DNA from: Polaribacter sp.
GTDB taxonomy: Bacteria; Bacteroidota; Bacteroidia; Flavobacteriales; Flavobacteriaceae
Direction: 5' to 3'
Assembly: GCF_024639685.1 (NCBI RefSeq)
Contig: NZ_JAHEHX010000019.1
Coordinates: 496,001-560,000, forward strand
Length of the DNA: 64,000 nucleotides
Part shown: positions 37,362-45,415 of the stretch, one piece after another
How the letters are laid out: each line of letters begins with the position of its first letter
How positions within the stretch are numbered: position 1 is the first letter of the stretch
The notes under the pieces: generated by a model
The model's database searches: none
Seen by the model: only the letters and a program-made list of their open reading frames with translations
Told to the model about the DNA's origin: nothing
Made by a program: the position numbers and the translations under genes

Positions 37362-37590
37362 TTCCACTTCTTTTTCTTTATTTCGCAAGCAAGTAAATTC
37401 ATAATTTACATTACACTCTTTCATTTTTTTTCTTGTATTAAAACAAAACATTTAACTACTTACAATTTGAAATATATTGTAAATAAAAATTTGTTTGATG
37501 TTAAATCTTACTCCTAAAGATTACGAAATTTTAAAGGACTTTTAAAATTAATTTCGCAAATTTGCATAGAATTTTAAGCAGTAAATTATT

Positions 37591-38781
37591 ATGCCTTCAA
37601 TATCTATAAAAGGACTACATATGCCAGAATCACCAATTAGAAAGTTGGTGCCGTTTGCAGAAAACGCAAAAAAAAGAGGAACTAAAGTTTACCATTTAAA
37701 TATTGGTCAGCCAGATATTAAAACACCTCAAATAGCTTTAGATGCTGTAAAAAATAACACAATAGAAACGTTATCTTATGCACGCTCTGAGGGTTCTGAA
37801 GAATACAGAACTAAATTAACTAATTACTATGCTAATCATAATATAAATGTAACTACAGATAATATTATTGTAACTACAGGTGGTTCTGAAGCTTTACTAT
37901 TCACAATCGGTAGTATAACAGATTCAGGAGATGAAATTATTATACCTGAACCTTTTTATGCTAATTACAACGGATTTTCAACGGCTTCTGGAGTAACTGT
38001 TGTGCCAGTTATTTCTAAAATTGAAGATAATTTTGCGCTACCAAAAATTGAAGATTTCGAAAAATTAATTACAAAAAACACAAAGGCTATTTTAATTTGT
38101 AATCCTGGAAATCCAACAGGATACATGTACTCTAAAGAAGAAATTCAGAAATTAAAAGAAATTGTTTTAAAACATGATCTATTTTTAATTGCTGATGAAG
38201 TATACAGAGAGTTTGCTTATGATGGTTTAAAACACACTTCGGTATTGTCTATTGATGGTCTGCAAGATAATGCCATTGTTATAGATTCTGTATCAAAAAG
38301 ATATAGCATGTGTGGAGCAAGAATTGGTTGTATTGTTTCTAAAAACGAAGCATTCATAACAACAGCTATTAAATTTGCGCAAGCAAGATTAAGTCCGCCA
38401 ACTTATGCATTAATAGCAAGTGAAGCTGCTTTAGATACACCCCAAAGTTATTTTGATGATGTGAAAGCAGAATATGTAGAAAGAAGAGATACTTTAGTTT
38501 CTGAACTTCAAAAAATAGAAGGTGTTAAAGTAGCAAACCCAAAAGGCGCATTTTATTGTGTGGCTGAATTACCTGTAAATGATACAGATGATTTTGCTAA
38601 ATGGATGCTAGAAACCTTCAATTACAATAATGAAACTGTAATGGTTGCTCCTGCAAGTGGGTTTTATTCTACTGAAGGTGAAGGCAAAAACCAAATTAGA
38701 ATGGCTTACGTTTTAAAGAAGGAAGATTTAATTAAATCTGTAGAGATTCTAAAGAATGCATTAGCAGCTTATAAAGCATAA
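37591..38781 (+). CDS. PLP-dependent class I/II aminotransferase (aspartate aminotransferase-like)
   Basis: A 396-residue fold-type I aminotransferase. NPGNPTGYMYSKEEI binds substrate and cofactor, DEVYREFAYDG carries the PLP-contacting Asp and Tyr, and the Schiff-base lysine is in DSVSKRYSMCGARIG. The C-terminal arginine is in NQIRMAYVLKKED. It is probably an aspartate/aromatic transaminase; exact specificity cannot be read. Its TAA is immediately followed by the TTG start of murB, so the two are co-transcribed and perhaps coupled. Confidence 0.88.
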   Translation: MPSISIKGLHMPESPIRKLVPFAENAKKRGTKVYHLNIGQPDIKTPQIALDAVKNNTIETLSYARSEGSEEYRTKLTNYYANHNINVTTDNIIVTTGGSEALLFTIGSITDSGDEIIIPEPFYANYNGFSTASGVTVVPVISKIEDNFALPKIEDFEKLITKNTKAILICNPGNPTGYMYSKEEIQKLKEIVLKHDLFLIADEVYREFAYDGLKHTSVLSIDGLQDNAIVIDSVSKRYSMCGARIGCIVSKNEAFITTAIKFAQARLSPPTYALIASEAALDTPQSYFDDVKAEYVERRDTLVSELQKIEGVKVANPKGAFYCVAELPVNDTDDFAKWMLETFNYNNETVMVAPASGFYSTEGEGKNQIRMAYVLKKEDLIKSVEILKNALAAYKA

Positions 38782-39789
38782 TTGGAGATTCAAGAAAACA
38801 TATCACTTAAAACATACAATACTTTTGGTATAGATGTAAACGCAAAACGATTTATTCGTGTAGATTCTGTTTACCAATTACAACAACTTTTAAAAGTTGA
38901 AAAAGATGTTTTTTTAATTTCTGGAGGAAGTAATATGTTGCTTACAAAAGATATTGATAAGTTAGTTGTACATATTGATATTAAAGGAATTTCTATAGAT
39001 AAAGAAGATGATAACTTTGTACATCTTACTGTAAATGCTGGAGAAAATTGGCATGAATTTGTTCTTTATTGCGTAGCTCATAATTATGGTGGTTTAGAAA
39101 ATTTATCGTTAATTCCTGGTAATGTTGGTACATGCCCTATTCAGAACATAGGTGCTTATGGTGTAGAAGTGAAAGATACCATTACCAAATTAGAGGCAAT
39201 TAACATAGAAACTAACAGGTTGCACACCTTTTCTAACGATGATTGTAATTTTGGGTATAGAAATTCAATCTTTAAAAACAACGTTAAAGGTGAGTTTGTA
39301 ATTACTTCTGTTACTTTTAAATTGACGAAACAAAATCACAATTTGAACACTTCTTATGGAGCAATTGAAACTGAATTATCTTCTAAAAACATAACAGCAC
39401 CAAGTTTAAAAGACATCTCTAATGCTGTTACAGCCATAAGAAAATCTAAACTTCCAGACCCTAAAGAGATAGGTAATAGTGGTAGTTTCTTTAAAAACCC
39501 TGTTATAACAGAATCAGCATTTATAAATTTACAAAAAGAGTATCCTAACATTCCTAGTTATACAATTTCTGAAAATGAAGTAAAATTACCTGCGGGTTGG
39601 CTTATAGAAACAGCAGGTTTTAAAGGCAAAAGTTTTGGAGATTATGGAGTACATGAAAAACAGGCACTTGTTCTTGTAAATTACAATAATGCATCAGGTA
39701 AAGATATTTATGCTCTTGCAGAAAAAATTCAAAAGCACATCTTAAATCAATTTAAAATTGACTTAGAGATTGAAGTAAATATAATTTAA
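38782..39789 (+). CDS. murB: UDP-N-acetylenolpyruvoylglucosamine reductase
   Basis: A 335-residue FAD enzyme that completes UDP-MurNAc synthesis for peptidoglycan. The N-terminus SLKTYNTFGIDVNAK, the FAD-binding FLISGGSNMLL, the substrate stretch SLIPGNVGTCPIQNIGAYG and the serine loop GNSGSFFKNPV are all present. The start is a TTG directly abutting the aminotransferase stop, chosen because it gives the usual MEIQENISLK beginning. This is the long (type I) MurB with the extra loop. Confidence 0.95.
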   Translation: MEIQENISLKTYNTFGIDVNAKRFIRVDSVYQLQQLLKVEKDVFLISGGSNMLLTKDIDKLVVHIDIKGISIDKEDDNFVHLTVNAGENWHEFVLYCVAHNYGGLENLSLIPGNVGTCPIQNIGAYGVEVKDTITKLEAINIETNRLHTFSNDDCNFGYRNSIFKNNVKGEFVITSVTFKLTKQNHNLNTSYGAIETELSSKNITAPSLKDISNAVTAIRKSKLPDPKEIGNSGSFFKNPVITESAFINLQKEYPNIPSYTISENEVKLPAGWLIETAGFKGKSFGDYGVHEKQALVLVNYNNASGKDIYALAEKIQKHILNQFKIDLEIEVNII

Positions 39790-39895
39790 ATTATATTTTT
39801 TTACAATACCACCATATATATTATTTTTTGTCAAAAAATAAGCTAAAACGTAAAACTACAATACAAATCTATTTCACTTTTAATTCTATAATTTG

Positions 39896-39903
39896 TAACT
39901 TTG
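39896..39903 (+). promoter_or_regulatory. -7 element before the Cys-rich small protein
   Basis: TAACTTTG matches TAnnTTTG and ends 4 bp before the ATG at 39908, which would give a very short or nearly leaderless message. Confidence 0.35.
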
Positions 39904-39907
39904 TTTT

Positions 39908-40111
39908 ATGAAATTATTATTACTTACATTAGGACTTCTAGCTTTGGGAATAGCTGGTATAGCAATTAAAATCTGGGCTAAAAAAGATGGCGAATTTGCA
40001 GGTACATGTGCTAGTCAAAACCCAATGTTAAATAGAGAAGGTGAAGCATGTGGTTTCTGTGGAAAAAGTCCAGATCAATTTGATACTTGTGCTGAACCTG
40101 AACATAATTAA
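39908..40111 (+). CDS. Small membrane or secreted Cys-rich protein (67 residues)
   Basis: One N-terminal helix (MKLLLLTLGLLALGIAGIAI) followed by a short domain with four cysteines, in GTCASQNPML, GEACGFCGKS and DTCAEPE. The pattern C...CxxC...C suggests a metal or disulfide site. I recognise it as a conserved flavobacterial protein labelled membrane or secreted protein. It lies ahead of the sigma factor / Nramp-related pair. Confidence 0.72.
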   Translation: MKLLLLTLGLLALGIAGIAIKIWAKKDGEFAGTCASQNPMLNREGEACGFCGKSPDQFDTCAEPEHN

Positions 40112-40123
40112 GCCTATCATAGA

Positions 40124-40219
40124 ATGCTATTAACTGTACTTTTCTACACTTTTGTAGTTGTTACAGGTATTCAAATTAGTATATTTATTGCTAAATCATT
40201 TTCAAAAACAAATCGTTGA
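40124..40219 (+). CDS. 31-residue single-helix membrane peptide or gene remnant
   Basis: The frame starts at ATG 40124 and encodes MLLTVLFYTFVVVTGIQISI followed by FIAKSFSKTNR. That is one hydrophobic helix with a positive cytoplasmic end. Its TGA overlaps the TTG start of the sigma factor as TTGA (40216-40219), the arrangement expected for translational coupling. Alternatively it is the N-terminal stub of a lost membrane enzyme (a glycosyltransferase would begin with such a helix). I cannot choose between the two. Confidence 0.45.
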   Translation: MLLTVLFYTFVVVTGIQISIFIAKSFSKTNR

Positions 40220-40782
40220 ATAAAGAAGATCTAGTCCTAAAAGACAACATTTCAAAAGCAAAAAGAGGAAATCAAGCTGCATTTCGTTTTTTACTAAACT
40301 TATATTGGCAAGAGGTCTATCGTTTTTTATTAAAAAGAACACAAAATGAAAATGAAGCAGAAGACATAACTATACAAGCCTTTTCTAAAGCTTTTGATAA
40401 AATAGACACTTTCGATGAAAATTACACCTTTAAAACTTGGTTAATTACAATATCAAAAAATGTTCATATCGATTTAATTCGAAAGAAAAAAATATCGATA
40501 ACAACAGAAACCACAAAGGATCAGAAAGAGAAAGTTTATTTAGTTGCTGACGAAAACCCTACACCAGAAGATAACATAATTAAAGAACAGAATTTAGCAA
40601 AACTTCAAAAAAACATAAGACAATTAAAACCTAAGTACCAACAAGTCATTAATTTAAGGTACTTTCAAGAATTAAGTTATAAAGAAATTGCACTACAAAC
40701 TAATGAGCCTATAAATAACATTAAAGTAAAATTGTTACGAGCAAAAAAATTGTTATCAGAGATTATAAAAAAAGAAAAGTAG
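40216..40782 (+). CDS. Sigma-70 family (ECF) RNA polymerase sigma factor
   Basis: A 188-residue sigma factor. Region 2 has ENEAEDITIQAFSKAFDKID and FKTWLITISKNVHIDLIRKK (about residues 43-90). Region 4 has LKPKYQQVINLRYFQELSYK and a following helix-turn-helix ending NIKVKLLRAKK. The TTG start overlaps the preceding micro-ORF, and the stop overlaps the GTG of the Nramp-related gene by 1 nt. No anti-sigma gene is adjacent, unlike the operon at 10.4-12 kb. Confidence 0.88.
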   Translation: MNKEDLVLKDNISKAKRGNQAAFRFLLNLYWQEVYRFLLKRTQNENEAEDITIQAFSKAFDKIDTFDENYTFKTWLITISKNVHIDLIRKKKISITTETTKDQKEKVYLVADENPTPEDNIIKEQNLAKLQKNIRQLKPKYQQVINLRYFQELSYKEIALQTNEPINNIKVKLLRAKKLLSEIIKKEK

Positions 40783-42002
40783 TGAAAAAAACGTTGCTAC
40801 AATCTTTAGGTCCTGGTCTTTTATTTGCTGGTGCAGCCATTGGTGTATCGCATTTGGTACAATCTACAAGAGCTGGTGCAGAATTTGGTTTTGGACTGCT
40901 ATGGGCCTTACTAATAGTACATTTGTTTAAATATCCTTTCTTTCAGTATGGACCAAGGTATGCTGCAGCTACAGGAGAAACATTACTTGAGGGATACAAA
41001 AAAATTGGTAAATGGGTATTACCCGTTTATTTTTTAATAAATTTTGCAACCATGTTTACTATACAGGCTGCAGTAACTATAGTAACCGCTGGTTTAGCTT
41101 CTCAACTTTTTGGAATCTCAGAAAATCTAGTTCTTTGGTCTTTTATCATTCTTTTAATTAGTATCATTTTTCTTGCCATTGGTCGTTATAAATTACTAGA
41201 TAGTGTTATGAAATTTATCATTATAATTCTTGCAATAAGTACAGTTACTGCAGTAATTATTGCATTTAGTAATTCTTCTTATACTTTTGATGTAAGTCAG
41301 ATAATACCCTCTGGATCTGTAGAAATAACATTTTTAATTGCTTTTTTAGGTTGGATGCCAGCACCATTAGACGTTTCCATTTGGCACTCAATATGGTCAG
41401 TCGAAAAAAGAAAACAAAGCAGAACAACTATACACCCAAAAGAAGCCGTTTTTGATTTTAATGTAGGCTATATAGGTACCTTAGTTCTAGGAGTTTGTTT
41501 TGTATTATTGGGTGCTTTAGTCATGTACAAGTCTTCAGCAACTTTTTCTAACAAAGGAGGAGAATTTGCAGCCCAGCTTATAGAACTTTATACAAAAAAT
41601 CTAGGTGATTTTTCGTATGTTTTTATTGCAGCAGCAGCATTTACGACAATGTTTAGCACTACCATTACTACATTAGATGCATCTCCAAGAGCAATGAATA
41701 AAAGCATTGAATTAATAGTTGAAAGAAAAATTAAATTTGGATATCAATTTTGGATATTACTTTTATTCTTAGGTACTTTAGGCATCTTACAATTTTATAT
41801 AGCTAATATGGGCGATTTGGTAAAAATAGCTACTATTCTTTCTTTTTTAACAGCACCATTTTATGCTATTTTAAATTTTATTTTAATTACAGGAAAACAA
41901 ACTCCAAAACAACACCAACCTAAAATATTTACTAAAATTTTAAGCCTTATAGGTATTGTTTTTTTAATTGGATTTAGCATTTGGTTTTTAACGAATATTT
42001 AA
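40782..42002 (+). CDS. Nramp-related divalent metal transporter with non-canonical metal site
   Basis: A 406-residue polytopic protein with about 11 helices. GPGLLFAGAAIGVSHLVQST in TM1 and FLGWMPAPLDVSIWHSIW in TM6 align with the Nramp core. However, the canonical TM1 DPGN and TM6 MPH motifs that coordinate Mn/Fe are not present. It therefore belongs to a divergent branch whose ion is unknown. It starts with GTG sharing one base with the sigma-factor stop (TAGTG), implying tight coupling. Confidence 0.82.
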   Translation: MKKTLLQSLGPGLLFAGAAIGVSHLVQSTRAGAEFGFGLLWALLIVHLFKYPFFQYGPRYAAATGETLLEGYKKIGKWVLPVYFLINFATMFTIQAAVTIVTAGLASQLFGISENLVLWSFIILLISIIFLAIGRYKLLDSVMKFIIIILAISTVTAVIIAFSNSSYTFDVSQIIPSGSVEITFLIAFLGWMPAPLDVSIWHSIWSVEKRKQSRTTIHPKEAVFDFNVGYIGTLVLGVCFVLLGALVMYKSSATFSNKGGEFAAQLIELYTKNLGDFSYVFIAAAAFTTMFSTTITTLDASPRAMNKSIELIVERKIKFGYQFWILLLFLGTLGILQFYIANMGDLVKIATILSFLTAPFYAILNFILITGKQTPKQHQPKIFTKILSLIGIVFLIGFSIWFLTNI

Positions 42003-42014
42003 ATCTTTTCTTCG

Positions 42015-42022
42015 TAAATTTG
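42015..42022 (+). promoter_or_regulatory. -7 element before lipA
   Basis: TAAATTTG matches TAnnTTTG, 20 bp before the lipA ATG. No convincing -33 element lies in the end of the upstream gene. Confidence 0.45.
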
Positions 42023-42042
42023 AAATCTAATTTAGAAAGAAA

Positions 42043-42912
42043 ATGGCGATAGAAACTGCAGTACTTCCAGAAAGACCAAAAAAACCAAAATGGTTACGTG
42101 TAAAATTACCTGTAGGTAAGAAGTACACAGAATTAAGAGGTTTAGTAGACAAGTATAAATTAAATACTATTTGTACAAGTGGTAGTTGCCCAAACATGGG
42201 AGAATGTTGGGGAGAAGGAACTGCTACCTTTATGATTTTAGGTAATATTTGTACACGTTCTTGTGGCTTTTGTGGAGTAAAAACAGGAAGACCAGATACA
42301 GTTGAATGGGATGAACCAGAAAAAGTAGCTAGGTCTATTAAATTAATGGGGATTAAGCATGCTGTAATTACTTCTGTAGATAGAGATGATTTAAAGGATG
42401 GTGGTTCTATAATTTGGGCAGAAACGGTAGATGCAATTCGTAGAGCAAACCCAAATACTACATTAGAAACTTTAATACCAGATTTTCAAGGAAACACAAA
42501 ACAGATTGATAGAATTATAGAAGTTGCTCCAGAAGTTGTTTCTCATAATATGGAAACTGTTCGTAGGCTAACCAGAGAAGTTAGAATACAAGCTAAATAT
42601 GATAGAAGTTTAGGTGTTTTAAAATACCTAAAAGAAAATGGTATGAGAACCAAAACAGGTTTAATGTTAGGTCTAGGAGAAAAAGAAGATGAAGTAATTC
42701 AAACTATGAAAGATCTCAGAGCTGTAAATTGTGATATTATTACTATTGGGCAATACTTGCAGCCTACAAAAAAGCACTTACCTGTAAAAGAGTTTATAAC
42801 GCCAGAGCAATTTAAGAAATACGAAACTTTAGGTTTAGAAATGGGTTTTATGTATGTAGAAAGCGGTGCTCTCGTTCGCTCTTCTTATAAAGCACACAAA
42901 CATGCTAAATAA
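42043..42912 (+). CDS. lipA: Lipoyl synthase
   Basis: A 289-residue radical SAM enzyme that inserts sulfur into octanoyl-protein. The auxiliary cluster motif CX4CX5C is [12 protein letters not shown] (about residues 46-57). The radical SAM CX3CX2C is CTRSCGFC (about 72-79). The late motif [13 protein letters not shown] is conserved. It supplies lipoyl groups to 2-oxoacid dehydrogenases, whose E3 (lpdA) is also in this window. A terminator follows at about 43033. Confidence 0.96.
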   Translation: MAIETAVLPERPKKPKWLRVKLPVGKKYTELRGLVDKYKLNTICTSGSCPNMGECWGEGTATFMILGNICTRSCGFCGVKTGRPDTVEWDEPEKVARSIKLMGIKHAVITSVDRDDLKDGGSIIWAETVDAIRRANPNTTLETLIPDFQGNTKQIDRIIEVAPEVVSHNMETVRRLTREVRIQAKYDRSLGVLKYLKENGMRTKTGLMLGLGEKEDEVIQTMKDLRAVNCDIITIGQYLQPTKKHLPVKEFITPEQFKKYETLGLEMGFMYVESGALVRSSYKAHKHAK

Positions 42913-43032
42913 TAATAATAAAATAAAAAAATTTTCATTCAAATAAAGTTTGGCACAAAGTTTGTAAATAATTAAGTGAAAATAACGTAGTAAACTGTTT
43001 TCATTGTGTAAATTATTTGAATTAGTTTTAAA

Positions 43033-43063
43033 AAAAACCACCTTTAAAAAGGTGGTTTTTTAT
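43033..43063. terminator. Terminator after lipA
   Basis: Thirteen-bp stem AAAAACCACCTTT / AAAGGTGGTTTTT with a 2-nt spacer (the inner A-T pairs probably open). It is about 120 bp past lipA and symmetric, so it could serve both strands. Confidence 0.75.
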
Positions 43064-43118
43064 GCATTCTTAGCAAAAAACTGTTCAATTAATTTAAACA
43101 ATCTGGTAACTTATTATA

Positions 43119-43140
43119 AATCCCCCAATTCGTAATAGTT
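43119..43140. repeat. 22-bp element, copy 1
   Basis: AATCCCCCAATTCGTAATA and three further bases; 20 of 22 positions are identical to the copy at 43298. The run of five C is conspicuous in this AT-rich region. Confidence 0.7.
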
Positions 43141-43186
43141 ATATGTATGTAAAAAAAAGACTTTATTTAGTTTTAATTTTTCATTG

Positions 43187-43238
43187 TCGATAAACGACAC
43201 TTAAGTATCGACAAATGACATTTTAATTTCGATAAATG
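43187..43238. promoter_or_regulatory. Three direct repeats at 21-bp spacing, possible regulator-binding array
   Basis: TCGATAAACGACA (43187), TCGACAAATGACA (43208) and TCGATAAATG (43229) start exactly 21 bp apart. That places them on the same face of the helix two turns apart, as seen for LytTR-type and some other response regulators. The spacers between the repeats do not match each other. Which gene is controlled is unknown. Confidence 0.5.
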
Positions 43239-43242
43239 TTTA

Positions 43243-43276
43243 AAAAAGAAAAACGCCTAAACATTACATTTAGGCG
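43243..43276 (-). terminator. Hairpin oriented to stop minus-strand transcription
   Basis: CGCCTAAA (43254-43261) / TTTAGGCG (43269-43276) with a 7-nt loop. Read on the minus strand it is followed by TTTTTCTTTTTT. It lies about 240 bp beyond the CBS-like gene, so either that message has a long 3' end or a small RNA ends here. Confidence 0.65.
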
Positions 43277-43297
43277 AGTAAAAAAAGGTTTATTAAG

Positions 43298-43319
43298 AAT
43301 CCCCCAATTCATAATAATT
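43298..43319. repeat. 22-bp element, copy 2
   Basis: AATCCCCCAATTCATAATA and three further bases; two G-to-A differences from copy 1, 179 bp away in the same orientation. Confidence 0.7.
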
Positions 43320-43514
43320 TTCCCATTACAAGAAACGATATCTTTACTAGTAGAAAATATATTATAGACGAATACCTTTGAAATATTAGATGAATGGTAA
43401 GAAATAAACGTTAAAAAAAATTTAAAGGCTCAATTAAATGAGAAACCAATACATTCTTTTTACTGTTACTTAAAATGTATCTTTGTGTTTTATTAGCGCT
43501 AAAGCAAGTGTTCC

Positions 43515-44519
43515 TTAGCTTTCTATAAAACCTTTTTCCTTCATCCAATCATCATTAAACATTTTACCCACATACCTACTTCCATGATCATGAAACAATA
43601 CTACAACTACGTCATCTTTTGTGAAATGTTCTTTTAATTGCAATAGCCCTTTTATAGCAGCACCAGCAGAATTTCCTAAAAACATTCCTTCTTCTTTCGC
43701 TAATTTTTGAGTATAAATAGCAGCGTCTTTATCAGTTACTTTTGTAAATCCATCAATTACATCAAAATTTACATTTTTTGGTAAAATATCTTCGCCAATT
43801 CCTTCTGTAATGTAGGGGTAAATTTCGTTTTCATCAAAAATACCTGTTTCATGATATTTTTTAAACACAGATCCATAAGTATCTATACCCCAAACTTTAA
43901 CAGTTGTACCAGCTTCTCTTGCTTTCATTTTTAGATAAGAACCTACTCCAGAAATAGTACCTCCTGTACCAACACCAACTACAAAATGTGTTACTTTACC
44001 TTTGGTTTGCTCCCAAATTTCTGGTCCTGTGCTCTGAAAATGTGCTTTACAGTTACTTGGATTATCATATTGATTTACATACCAAGAATTAGGTGTTTCT
44101 TCTCCAAACCTTTTTGAGACAGAATAGTATGATCTTGGATCTGATGGATCTACATTTGTAGGACAAACTACAACCTCTGCTCCTACAGCTCTTAAGATAT
44201 CCATCTTTTCTTTAGATTGTTTGTCAGACATTACAAAGATACATTTGTAACCTTTAACAATAGCTGCCAAAGCTAAACCCATTCCTGTATTTCCAGAAGT
44301 ACCTTCTATAATAGTTCCTCCAGGTTTTAATCTTCCATCTGCTTCAGCATCTAAAATCATCTGTAAGGCCATTCTATCTTTTACAGAATTTCCTGGGTTA
44401 AACGTTTCATATTTTGATAAAACTAAACAAGGTAATTCTTCAGTAAGTTTGTTCATCTTTACAAGTGGAGTATTCCCAATAGTTTCTAATATATTTTCTG
44501 CGTAATTCATCTTATTCAT
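43515..44519 (-). CDS. Cystathionine beta-synthase / cysteine synthase family PLP enzyme
   Basis: A 334-residue fold-type II PLP enzyme. The Schiff-base lysine lies in FNPGNSVKDRMALQMI, the substrate loop is EGTSGNTGMGLA, and the PLP-phosphate loop is VGVGTGGTISGVGSY. It has no C-terminal CBS domain pair. Sequence features (GIGEDILPKN) fit cystathionine beta-synthase-type enzymes found alone in Bacteroidota, but cysteine synthase activity is also possible. Start at 44519, or three codons in at MNYAENILETIGNTPL (44510). Confidence 0.88.
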   Translation of the reverse strand: MNKMNYAENILETIGNTPLVKMNKLTEELPCLVLSKYETFNPGNSVKDRMALQMILDAEADGRLKPGGTIIEGTSGNTGMGLALAAIVKGYKCIFVMSDKQSKEKMDILRAVGAEVVVCPTNVDPSDPRSYYSVSKRFGEETPNSWYVNQYDNPSNCKAHFQSTGPEIWEQTKGKVTHFVVGVGTGGTISGVGSYLKMKAREAGTTVKVWGIDTYGSVFKKYHETGIFDENEIYPYITEGIGEDILPKNVNFDVIDGFTKVTDKDAAIYTQKLAKEEGMFLGNSAGAAIKGLLQLKEHFTKDDVVVVLFHDHGSRYVGKMFNDDWMKEKGFIES

Positions 44520-44675
44520 TTATAGAACAAAGGTAAATTATTTTTTATGCGTTCACGAAATGAGATATAAGAAATGTTGATAAATACATACTTTTTAAAA
44601 GTTTGCACTACTTAAAATATAATTTTAATAATAGAAACCTTAATTTACTTAGAAATTAATAATTAACAAGAAGAA

Positions 44676-45334
44676 TTAACATATACCTATAATACATAAA
44701 TATAAAGGCATACCAATTGTAATGTTAAATGGAAAGGTAATAGCTTAATACCTTCTGCTTGTGCATCATTTGTAAAGTAACCAAACACTAAACTACCAAT
44801 AATAAGCACTACACTTCCATTAGTTAAAGAATGATGAATTACACTCTTTAATGAGCTCTTGTTCTTTTTCTTAGACCCAAAAATTGCAATAAGTATAACA
44901 CCTACAATAATTGAAGGAGCCTCCATTAAAGCCAAAACTGCAAACATATGCCCACCAAAAGGAATGTTAGACATTTCTAAAAAAGAAATAGTAGTTAAAA
45001 AAGTTACAGCACTTACAGAACCATAAGCAGATGCAATTGCTCCTGAATTTTCCACACTTAATTTTATCCTTAAAATAAAGTAACAGTAAATAGGTACTAA
45101 AACTGCTAGTAAAATTCCGAACAACAATGCATTAATAATTTCTGAGGTAATTACACTATGAGCAAGCTCTTGCCCTCCTTTAAAACCAATGGCTAAAAGC
45201 AAGTAGAAAGAAATAAATTTTGATGAATTTTCTGGAATTCTTAAATCACTCTAAATATTAACAGCAATAAGGCCTAAGAAGAAAAATAATAGTGCAGGGT
45301 TTGTTAAATTATCTACTAAATAATGTAAATCCAT
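44676..45334 (-). pseudogene. Sodium-dependent bicarbonate transporter (SbtA/DUF897), disrupted
   Basis: From an ATG at 45334 the frame reads MDLHYLVDNLTNPALLFFFL and on to codon 27, where TAG (45253-45251) interrupts it. The same frame continues as SDLRIPENSSKFISFYLLLA, then IGFKGGQELAHS and helices typical of the permease up to QAEGIK. After that the expected middle of the C-terminal half is missing, and the true C-terminus resumes in another frame as AITFPFNITIGMPLYLCIIG with a stop at 44676. So there is one nonsense codon plus one deletion of some tens of codons that shifts the frame. The permease cannot be functional. Confidence 0.85.
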
Positions 45335-45347
45335 AGGTTAAAATTTG

Positions 45348-45392
45348 GCATAAAAAAAGTAGGAAAGCCTTTTACAAGTCAGTTCTCCTACT
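45348..45392 (-). terminator. Possible terminator after the 102-residue gene
   Basis: On the minus strand GTAGGA...TCCTAC is followed by seven T; the loop is long (about 22 nt) and may fold further. It lies 24 bp past the stop at 45416. Confidence 0.5.
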
Positions 45393-45415
45393 ATAATATG
45401 TTGGTGTAGTTAATC

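Larger units (their letters stand above)
42913..43514. other. Gene-free 600-bp interval between lipA and the CBS-like gene
   Basis: No convincing protein gene is present on either strand. It holds the lipA terminator, two copies of a 22-bp element, three 21-bp-phased direct repeats and a second hairpin oriented for minus-strand termination. These are entered separately. An open minus-strand frame of about 50 codons (ending near 43277) has no suitable start and looks accidental. Confidence 0.6.

Noticed and set aside
37498..37545. 15-codon micro-ORF MLNLTPKDYEILKDF before the aminotransferase
   Set aside because: It resembles a protein N-terminus, but it is too short, has no partner downstream in any frame and no ribosome binding site.
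43277..43430. Open minus-strand frame of about 50 codons downstream of the CBS-like gene
   Set aside because: No start codon until near its end, composition is that of AT-rich noncoding DNA, and it runs across the 22-bp repeat.
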